Source: DATACZ01 sp036258795
GTDB taxonomy: Bacteria; Actinomycetota; CADDZG01; JAHWKV01
Direction: 5' to 3'
NCBI GenBank assembly: GCA_036258795.1
Contig: DATACZ010000080.1
Coordinates: 1 to 6,164 of the forward strand
DNA: 6,164 bases
The notes beneath the pieces are model-generated. The model was not told the DNA's origin, searched no databases, and saw only the letters and a list, made by a program, of their open reading frames with translations. Shown one piece after another: positions 1 to 5,314 of the stretch. Every line of letters begins with the position of its first letter. Within the stretch, counting starts at the first letter, position 1. The translations under genes were made by a program, and so were the position numbers.

Positions 1-132
1 GCTCTGGCTTTCTCCTCGAACTCTTGCTGATTCTGTCCTCCCTCGGCCTGGAACAGCTCAACGGCTCTCCGTTCGTCCCTGGCGGCAGCTTCGAAGTCGG
101 CAACTGCCTTGTCGCCGGCTTCCAGGATCTGC
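1..132 (-). pseudogene. Antisense fragment of a second copy (paralogue or strain allele) of the cysteine-domain gene
   Basis: Read on the minus strand from base 131 down to base 3, this stretch encodes 43 residues that match the protein encoded on the plus strand from base 174. Only two residues differ, Glu to Gln and Arg to Thr. Ten codons differ in total and eight of those changes are silent. The fragment begins at the junction near 125-132 and runs off the left edge, so it is cut at both ends here. The silent-change pattern shows that this sequence evolved as protein-coding DNA in its own right. Whether it is a truncated duplicate, the 3' part of a complete inverted neighbour, or a misjoined allele from another strain cannot be decided from this window. 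Confidence 0.6.
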
Positions 133-304
133 GGGAGCTGGGCGTTCCGGAAGGCGACCAGGATGAGGTCCAGCAGATCCTGGAAGCCGGCGACAAGGCG
201 GTTGCCGACTTCGAAGCCGCCGCTAGAGATGAGCGGAGAGCCGTTGAGCTGTTCCAGGCCGAGGGAGGACAGAATCAACAACAGTTCGAAGAGAAAGCCA
301 CCGC
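1..304. repeat. Imperfect inverted repeat: arms 1-132 and 173-304, 40-nt spacer
   Basis: The reverse complement of 1-132 aligns without gaps to 173-304 with 11 mismatches (121/132, about 92%). The longest perfect stretch is 44 nt, at 28-71 paired with 234-277. The innermost 27 nt of the arms are also perfect. The spacer 133-172 belongs to the plus-strand gene, since its translation fits the domain repeat. The left arm reaches base 1, so the repeat may extend outside the window. No transposase, IS end or target duplication is visible. Confidence 0.9.
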
Positions 305-869
305 ATACGGCCTGACTCGGTGTGTCGAGGAGGAGGAACAGGAGGCCAGGAAGCTGGATCCGTCGACCTTCTCGCCGGAGAAGAGAGCTTACGTAGACAG
401 GGCGGATGCGATCTGCAGGCGGGCAGACGAACGGACGGACCCGATCGAGGACGAGGTGTTCCGGATGTTCCCGCCGACGCTCGAGGCCTGGGCGAACGGG
501 ATACCGAGGCTGCTCCAGATTGAGAGGCCATCCCTTCAGGAGCTTCGCAGGCTGGATCCTCCAGCAGCCGACCGGGCCAGGGTCGACGCGATGTGGGAGA
601 AGCGATCCAATCTTTTCGACACCGCCGAACGGGCGGCACAAGCCGCAGGTGCCCGGGATGAGCCAAGGGCTACGGAGCTGCTGCAGCAGGTGTTCCAGGG
701 GTTCGAGGAAACCGACATGGAGTTGAGGTCGTACGGCTTCCAGGTCTGCGGCTCAGAGGACGTGGAAGGGCCCGGCGAGTCACCCAGCCCCGGAACGGCA
801 ACGCCGGGAGGTACGACAACCCCCACGGGGACCGCATCGCCAACCGCGACAGCCACGCCAGGCGCATAA
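126..869 (+). CDS. Unrecognised, probably secreted two-domain protein with paired cysteines and a Ser/Thr/Pro-rich tail; 5' end missing
   Basis: I do not recognise a named family. The frame stays open to the left edge and has a TTG at 24, but bases 1-132 are antisense to a copy of this same gene, so residues from that stretch are not real protein. Credible coding begins near base 126, and the true start and any signal peptide are lost. Positions below count from the TTG at 24. Two related helical units follow each other. The first is partial (about 33-100) and ends YGLTRC. The second is complete (about 121-242); it opens with YVDRADAIC and ends YGFQVC. LRELGVPEGDQDEV in unit one aligns with LRRLDPPAADRARV in unit two. 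Cys131 and Cys242 of unit two could form a disulfide, which suggests an extracytoplasmic location. Residues 248-281 are a low-complexity Pro/Thr/Ser/Gly tail typical of surface or secreted proteins. The stop is TAA at 867-869, 138 nt before the transporter operon. A link to that operon is unproven. Confidence 0.7.
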   Translation, partial: DLRELGVPEGDQDEVQQILEAGDKAVADFEAAARDERRAVELFQAEGGQNQQQFEEKATAYGLTRCVEEEEQEARKLDPSTFSPEKRAYVDRADAICRRADERTDPIEDEVFRMFPPTLEAWANGIPRLLQIERPSLQELRRLDPPAADRARVDAMWEKRSNLFDTAERAAQAAGARDEPRATELLQQVFQGFEETDMELRSYGFQVCGSEDVEGPGESPSPGTATPGGTTTPTGTASPTATATPGA

Positions 870-914
870 GAACACTCTCACCGGTCCATTCGCTGATCTC
901 GACCTGCCGCTGAA

Positions 915-936
915 GCGCCACTTTTAGGGCGCCACT
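915..936 (+). repeat. Short direct repeat GCGCCACT (915-922 and 929-936)
   Basis: Two identical 8-mers lie 14 nt apart, start to start, in the gap before the transporter operon. The same region can form a 5-bp hairpin, GCGCC at 915-919 with GGCGC at 928-932, with an 8-nt loop. The repeats could be half-sites for a regulator of the operon, or chance in GC-rich DNA. No run of T follows, so a Rho-independent terminator is unlikely. No convincing -35/-10 pair was found in 870-1007. Confidence 0.25.
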
Positions 937-992
937 CGAGGCGGTTCCCTTCGACCCAGCGTTAGAGGTATCGTTCGCCCAAATAGTTCCTT

Positions 993-1000
993 AAGGGGGT
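993..1000 (+). promoter_or_regulatory. Ribosome binding site of the solute-binding protein gene
   Basis: AAGGGGGT differs from the ideal AAGGAGGT at one base and ends 7 nt before the ATG at 1008. It supports that start over any other and suggests efficient initiation of the first gene of the operon. Confidence 0.6.
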
Positions 1001-1007
1001 CTGGGGC

Positions 1008-2384
1008 ATGCGCCACGAGCTCACGAGGCGAGACTTCCTGCGGCTATCGGCCATGGCCGCAGCGGCAACAGCGGTAGGGTGCGGAAGGCCGTCACAACCC
1101 GGGAGGGCGACTCCCGCAAGCCCAAGCGAAAAGCTGTCGGGCGATCTGAGGATCCTTCAGTGGAGCCACTTCGTTCCCCGCCACGACAGGTGGTTCGATC
1201 CGTTTGCCCAGTCGTGGGGCCGGGAGGTGGGAGTAAACGTCACCGTCGATCACATCAACCAGGCTGAGATCCCGACCCGGGCCGCAGCCGAGGTGTCGGC
1301 CAAGGAGGGCCACGATCTCATCGAGTTCATCTTCCCGCCCGCGTCGTTCGAGCCCAGTGTCCTTGACCTCACCGACGTCAATGAGGAGGCAAAGCGGCGC
1401 TTTGGTGACCAGGTTCCTCTATGCACCCGTAGCAGCTTCAACCCCAAGACCAACAAGTTCTACGGCTTCTGCCATGGGTGGGCCCCAGACCCGGGGGATT
1501 ACCGAAGGAGTCTCTGGGAGCGGGTCGGCCTGCCGAACGGGCCATCGACCTACCAGGAGCTGCTGGAAGGCGGCGAAAGGATAAGAAGAGAGCACCGCAC
1601 GGCTCTTGGCATCGGGATGTCGAATGAGATCGACTCGAACATGGCAGCCCGTGCCCTCATATGGTCCTTCGGCGGATCGGTGCAGGACCAGAACGAGAAC
1701 GTGACCATCAACTCCCCCCAGACCATAGAGGCGGTCGAGTTCATGGTCCGCCTGTTCAGGGCCGCCATGACCGATGAGGTGTTCGGGTGGGACGCGGCAT
1801 CGAACAACCAGGGCTTGATCGCCGGCAACCTCTCCTACATCCTCAACTCTATTTCGGCTTACAGGACCGCCCAGACGGCTAACCCAGACGTTGCCAACGA
1901 CATATTCTTCTCGGCCCCCCTGAAGGGCCCCGGAGGCGTCGGGCTGGCCAGCGAGCACGCTATTCCCATCTACGTGGTCCCCAACCACGCCAAGAACCCG
2001 GATGCCGCCAAGGAGTTCATCCTGCACCTCGTGTCCAACTATTCAGAGGCCACAAACAACTCGGAGCTATACACCTTCCCGGCGTTTCCCTCCACGGTTC
2101 CGAGATTGGACGACTGGCTGACCAGGGACCCCTACGGCTCGAGACCGGCCGATAAGCTCGCCCTCCTCAAAGACGCCGAGAGCTGGAGCACCAACGTCGG
2201 CCATCCCGGCCCGGCCAGCGCCGCCGTGGGGGAGGTCTTCGGCACCTTTGTGCTTCCCCAGATGATGGCGAAGGCCGCCCGCGGCCAGCTCAGCCCCAGG
2301 GCTGCCGTCGAGGAGGCCGAGGGCCGGATAAGGACCATCTACAGGAAGTGGCGTGACCAGGGACTGGTCGGGGGCGAAAGGTAA
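1008..2384 (+). CDS. ABC transporter solute-binding lipoprotein, family 1, with Tat signal
   Basis: This 458-residue protein is the extracytoplasmic capture subunit of the importer encoded downstream. The N-terminus carries a twin-arginine motif, TRRDFLR at 6-12, an Ala-rich hydrophobic stretch, and a lipobox-like AVGC ending at Cys25. It is therefore probably exported folded by Tat and lipid-anchored through Cys25. A polar Pro/Ser linker (about 26-43) precedes the mature fold, which opens with DLRILQWSHFVP at about 46-57. Segments typical of the family 1 two-lobe fold follow, such as DHINQAEIPTRAAAEV (81-96) and NPDAAKEFILHL (330-341). Length is normal for the family, which handles sugars, oligosaccharides, polyols and glycerol phosphates; the substrate here is unknown. 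Cys139 and Cys155 are the only cysteines in the mature domain and could form a disulfide. The ATPase gene starts 14 nt downstream, so this is the promoter-proximal gene of the operon. Confidence 0.93.
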   Translation: MRHELTRRDFLRLSAMAAAATAVGCGRPSQPGRATPASPSEKLSGDLRILQWSHFVPRHDRWFDPFAQSWGREVGVNVTVDHINQAEIPTRAAAEVSAKEGHDLIEFIFPPASFEPSVLDLTDVNEEAKRRFGDQVPLCTRSSFNPKTNKFYGFCHGWAPDPGDYRRSLWERVGLPNGPSTYQELLEGGERIRREHRTALGIGMSNEIDSNMAARALIWSFGGSVQDQNENVTINSPQTIEAVEFMVRLFRAAMTDEVFGWDAASNNQGLIAGNLSYILNSISAYRTAQTANPDVANDIFFSAPLKGPGGVGLASEHAIPIYVVPNHAKNPDAAKEFILHLVSNYSEATNNSELYTFPAFPSTVPRLDDWLTRDPYGSRPADKLALLKDAESWSTNVGHPGPASAAVGEVFGTFVLPQMMAKAARGQLSPRAAVEEAEGRIRTIYRKWRDQGLVGGER

Positions 2385-2398
2385 TACGCTTGAGCTGA

Positions 2399-3439
2399 AT
2401 GGCAATCGTTGAGACGCGCGCGCTTACCAAACGCTTTGACACCGATACCCCGGCAGTAGATAACCTGGACCTCGCCACCAGGGAGGGGGAGTACCTTGTG
2501 CTCCTGGGCCCCTCCGGCAGCGGGAAGACCACTTTGCTCCGGCTGATCGCAGGGCTCGAGCAGCCAACGTCGGGCGAGATCTTCATCGGCGGAAGGCCGG
2601 TGGCCGGGCTGCCCCCGCGGGCCCGCAGCATTGCGATGGTGTTCCAAAGCTACGCCCTTTACCCGCACAAGAGCGTCTTCGACAACATCGTTTTTCCGCT
2701 CAAAGCTCAAGGAATGTCCCCGGACGACCGGAAGGCAAAGGCGGAGTGGGCGGCAAAGCTTCTAGGCATCGAGCCGCTCCTAAAGCGCAAGCCAAGGCAG
2801 CTCTCAGGTGGTGAGCGGCAGCGCGTGGCGCTGGCCAGAGCCCTGGTGCGGGAGCCCAGCGTCTTTCTTCTGGACGAGCCACTGTCGAATCTCGACGCCA
2901 AGCTACGGGCGGCGGCGCGCGATGATCTGAAGACGTTTCAGCAGGAGGTCGGGGTGACGACCATCTATGTCACCCACGACCAGGTGGAGGCGATGGGACT
3001 CGGTGACCGCATTGCGGTACTGCATGAGGGCAGGCTGCGGCAGCTTGGAACCCCCCAGGAGGTTTACCGGGATCCCGCCGATACATTCGTGGCCACCTTC
3101 GTGGGATCCCCTCCCATGAACCTCATCGAACGAGACGACATGATCGTCGGGTTCCGCCCGGAGAGTCTGATCCCCGGACCGGTTTCACCCGACCACGGGA
3201 TAACCATCACCTTGCGTGTCCACCGCACCGAGTACCTTGGCTCGGAGCGGCGCCTGATCGGCTATCTCGAGGGAGCGGCGGCGGAAACCAGAGTGATCGT
3301 CGCTGCCCATGCTTCGCGGCCGATCCCCACTCCGTCTGAGGAGATCCAGGAATTTTCGGTAAGAAGCGAGGACCTACGCTTCTTCGACCGCAAGACGGGC
3401 GAAAGAATCCAGGCCGAGACCGTGCCTGCCCGTCTGTAG
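2399..3439 (+). CDS. ABC transporter ATP-binding protein, MalK/UgpC/MsmK type
   Basis: This 346-residue protein is the cytoplasmic ATPase that powers the importer. All nucleotide-binding motifs are present: Walker A GPSGSGKT at 37-44, Q-loop Gln83, signature LSGGERQ at 135-141, Walker B VFLLDE at 155-160 with catalytic Glu160, D-loop SNLDAK at 163-168 and H-loop His193. Phe13 sits where the adenine-stacking aromatic is expected. The family hallmark GSPPMN (236-241) leads to a C-terminal TOBE/MalK-like region with GFRPESL at 251-257. Only nine residues separate these two motifs, whereas many MalK homologues carry roughly 20 to 30, so the regulatory domain looks trimmed. ATG 2399 directly follows an in-frame TGA and is the first ATG available; its Shine-Dalgarno is weak, and translational coupling to the upstream gene is likely. 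A dedicated ATPase inside the operon contrasts with actinobacterial sugar importers that share one ATPase (MsiK). The exact gene symbol cannot be chosen without the substrate. Confidence 0.95.
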   Translation: MAIVETRALTKRFDTDTPAVDNLDLATREGEYLVLLGPSGSGKTTLLRLIAGLEQPTSGEIFIGGRPVAGLPPRARSIAMVFQSYALYPHKSVFDNIVFPLKAQGMSPDDRKAKAEWAAKLLGIEPLLKRKPRQLSGGERQRVALARALVREPSVFLLDEPLSNLDAKLRAAARDDLKTFQQEVGVTTIYVTHDQVEAMGLGDRIAVLHEGRLRQLGTPQEVYRDPADTFVATFVGSPPMNLIERDDMIVGFRPESLIPGPVSPDHGITITLRVHRTEYLGSERRLIGYLEGAAAETRVIVAAHASRPIPTPSEEIQEFSVRSEDLRFFDRKTGERIQAETVPARL

Positions 3440-3452
3440 CAAACGGCCTCAG

Positions 3453-4379
3453 ATGACCAAATCCGTCCGTGCCGTTGCTCAGGCCGGTGGCCGCTGGCGG
3501 CACTTGCTGGAGAGAGAGCGATTTCTTGCTCCCTTCCTGCTCTTGCCCTCAGTGGCGTACATATTTGCGCTTGTTGCGATTCCTTTTGGGCTCGCCATCG
3601 CCTACAGCCTCAGCGACGCCACGGTGGGCGACCCCAGCTTTGACTTCGTGGGGCTAGAGAACTTTCGGCAAGTACTCGATGATCCAGTCTTTGTCCGGTC
3701 ACTCCGAAACAGCATCTTCGTGACCGTGGTGACCATCGTGTGCGTGGTCGTGCTGGCAAAGATCCTGGCACTGGTGCTGGTGGAGAACTTTCGGGGAAAG
3801 TGGCTGGTTCGCTTTCTAATCCTGTTGCCCTGGACCACGCCGGTCTCACTGGCCGCCATTGCCTGGCTATGGATGCTGGATACGCTCTTCAGCCCTATCG
3901 ACTGGGTTCTTCGCCGTCTCGATCTCATCGATGGCAGCCTCAACTGGCTGGCGACCCCCAATCTGGCAATGAGTGCGGTCATCGCGGTGCAGACCTGGCG
4001 GATCGTCCCGCTGGCCGCGGTGATCATCATGGCCGGGATCATGGCCATCCCGCAGGACATCAGAGACGCTGCCACCGTTGATGGCGCCGGCTTCTGGCGC
4101 ACGTTGTTCGAGGTGACGATCCCGCTAACCCTTCCGGTTACGGCGGTTGCGACTTTCTTCGGCGCCATCGTGGTTTTTGCGGACATGGGGGTGGTTTACG
4201 TCCTGACCAGGGGAGGGCCGATCGACGCCACCCAGGTACTTCCCACCTGGGCATTCTTCAGGGGGATTCAGGGTGGAGATCTGGGGCAGGGAGCGGCGAT
4301 AGCCCTTTTTGCCCTGCCCGTCCTTGCGGCGATGGCAATCGTCATCCTGCGCCAGGTCCGCCGGATGGAGGTGCAGTAA
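3453..4379 (+). CDS. ABC transporter permease, MalF/UgpA type
   Basis: This 308-residue integral membrane subunit forms half of the translocation channel. Six hydrophobic segments are visible at about 25-50, 86-111, 118-142, 172-197, 229-250 and 282-302, the usual core of this family without MalF's extra N-terminal helices. The cytoplasmic EAA loop that docks on the ATPase is at about 204-228, reading RDAATVDGAGFW and ending in IPLTLP, with the conserved Gly at 211. The periplasmic/extracellular stretch with VGLENF at 66-71 is also typical. The gene starts 13 nt after the ATPase stop. I see no clear Shine-Dalgarno before ATG 3453, so coupling to the upstream gene is likely; the start is chosen by the cytoplasmic N-terminus that it gives. 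Its partner is the permease that follows immediately. Confidence 0.94.
   Translation: MTKSVRAVAQAGGRWRHLLERERFLAPFLLLPSVAYIFALVAIPFGLAIAYSLSDATVGDPSFDFVGLENFRQVLDDPVFVRSLRNSIFVTVVTIVCVVVLAKILALVLVENFRGKWLVRFLILLPWTTPVSLAAIAWLWMLDTLFSPIDWVLRRLDLIDGSLNWLATPNLAMSAVIAVQTWRIVPLAAVIIMAGIMAIPQDIRDAATVDGAGFWRTLFEVTIPLTLPVTAVATFFGAIVVFADMGVVYVLTRGGPIDATQVLPTWAFFRGIQGGDLGQGAAIALFALPVLAAMAIVILRQVRRMEVQ
4367..4372 (+). promoter_or_regulatory. Ribosome binding site that decides a GTG start
   Basis: GGAGGT lies inside the last codons of the upstream permease gene, 7 nt before GTG 4380, which itself touches the TAA stop at 4377-4379. The near-ideal sequence and spacing support GTG 4380 as the real start of the second permease. 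Confidence 0.7.
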
Positions 4380-5243
4380 GTGTCCGATCTGGAGGCCAGC
4401 TTCGCGCGCCGCCGGGCGGTGGGCAGATTGGCGCTCTATGCACTGGTCCTGTTCTTTTGCTTTCAGGCCGCCTTCCCGTTCGCATGGAGTGTCATCACGG
4501 CCTTCAAGCAGGATCAGGACCTTTACACCAGGGACAACAATCCCTTTGCCTTCAACATGCCCCCCACGCTGGAGCATGTCGACCTTCTGATTAACCAGAC
4601 CGGCTTTCCAACCTTTGTGTGGAACACCGTAGTGGTGGCCCTATTCGTGGTGTTGATCACCCTGGTGGTGAGCATCCCGGCGGCGTACAGCTTGGGCCGG
4701 TTTCAGCTCAGGTGGGGGACCGGTGCAGCCATCGCGATCTTCTTCGTGTACTTGATCCCGCCCTCGCTGCTGTTTATCTCCCTCTCTCCGATGGTCAGCG
4801 CTCTGGGCCTCCAGGATTCCCGCTGGGCGCTGGTGGTGCTCTACCCGACCATCACGATCCCCGTCTCGGTCTGGCTTCTTACCGGGTTCTTCAAGTCCAT
4901 ACCAAAAGACATCGAGGAGCAGGCGATGGTCGACGGCTACAGCCGGCTCCAGGCCTTCTTCAGGATGGTTCTGCCTCTGGCGTTCTCGGGCATTGTCGCG
5001 GTAGTGGTTTTCACGGCCACCCTGGCCGCCAGCGAGTTCCTGTACGCCCTGGCCTTCGTTTCGCAGACCGGCGAGAAACCGGTCAGCGTGGGCGTACCCA
5101 CGGACCTGGTCAGGGGCGACGTCTTCTTCTGGCAGTCACTTCAGGCCGCAACTCTGCTCGTGGCCCTCCCTATTGCCTTCTTCTTCAACCTCTTTCTGAG
5201 GAGGTTCATTGCCGGCTTCACGATGGGAGCCGTCAAGGGCTGA
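4380..5243 (+). CDS. ABC transporter permease, MalG/UgpE type
   Basis: This 287-residue protein is the second channel subunit. Hydrophobic segments lie at about 16-40, 81-105, 115-139, 148-172, 201-225 and 254-274. The EAA loop is at about 178-204 (IEEQAMVDG, then LPLAFSG), with Gly186 at the conserved position. The C-terminus GFTMGAVKG is the signature end of MalG-type permeases, so the protein is complete. Start is GTG 4380, directly abutting the stop of the first permease and preceded by a strong ribosome binding site, which indicates tight co-expression in equal amounts. The large extracytoplasmic segment between helices one and two (about 41-80) is normal for the family. This is the last gene of the importer operon; no clear hairpin-plus-T terminator follows, so read-through into the next gene is possible. 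Confidence 0.95.
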   Translation: MSDLEASFARRRAVGRLALYALVLFFCFQAAFPFAWSVITAFKQDQDLYTRDNNPFAFNMPPTLEHVDLLINQTGFPTFVWNTVVVALFVVLITLVVSIPAAYSLGRFQLRWGTGAAIAIFFVYLIPPSLLFISLSPMVSALGLQDSRWALVVLYPTITIPVSVWLLTGFFKSIPKDIEEQAMVDGYSRLQAFFRMVLPLAFSGIVAVVVFTATLAASEFLYALAFVSQTGEKPVSVGVPTDLVRGDVFFWQSLQAATLLVALPIAFFFNLFLRRFIAGFTMGAVKG

Positions 5244-5264
5244 AGCGCCTCACAACCCTCTCTG

Positions 5265-5278
5265 GGTCACTATTGACC
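5265..5278. promoter_or_regulatory. Small palindrome GGTCA-N4-TGACC, possible operator
   Basis: Perfect 5-bp inverted arms flank a 4-nt centre (CTAT) in the 71-bp gap before the endopeptidase gene. The right arm overlaps TTGACC (5273-5278), which resembles a -35 hexamer. A 14-bp site of this shape could bind a dimeric regulator, but short palindromes also arise by chance. Confidence 0.25.
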
Positions 5279-5300
5279 ACAATCCGGTGCACTCCTGAAC

Positions 5301-5306
5301 GATAAT
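5301..5306 (+). promoter_or_regulatory. Candidate -10 box GATAAT for a leaderless transcript
   Basis: GATAAT matches the sigma-70-type consensus TATAAT at five of six positions and ends 8 nt before ATG 5315, so transcription would start at or within a few bases of the start codon. No Shine-Dalgarno lies in 5290-5314, which fits leaderless translation, common in actinobacteria. The nearest -35-like TTGACC (5273-5278) is 22 nt away, too far for a standard promoter, so the call rests on the -10 box and its position. Confidence 0.4.
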
Positions 5307-5314
5307 GCCCCCTT

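Noticed and set aside
1..304. Inverted repeat as the ends of an insertion sequence or as an attenuator hairpin.
   Set aside because: There is no transposase or target duplication, the arms are protein-coding with silent differences, and the structure is far too long for an attenuator.
915..932. Hairpin GCGCC/GGCGC as a terminator for the first gene.
   Set aside because: The stem is only 5 bp and no T tract follows it.
1419..2027. A 202-codon open frame on the minus strand inside the solute-binding protein gene.
   Set aside because: It is fully antisense to a confidently identified gene, shows no recognisable motif, and such frames are common in GC-rich coding DNA.
3602..4186. A 194-codon minus-strand open frame inside the first permease gene.
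   Set aside because: It mirrors the membrane-protein codons, giving a Ser/Thr/Arg-rich product without domain features; the plus-strand permease is certain.
4619..5305. A 228-codon plus-strand open frame overlapping the second permease.
   Set aside because: It is out of frame with a complete MalG-type permease; its product is Gly/Arg/Pro-rich and lacks motifs.
5273..5306. TTGACC plus GATAAT as a classical -35/-10 promoter.
   Set aside because: The spacer is 22 nt, well outside the usual 16-19 nt, so only the -10 box is kept as a weak candidate.
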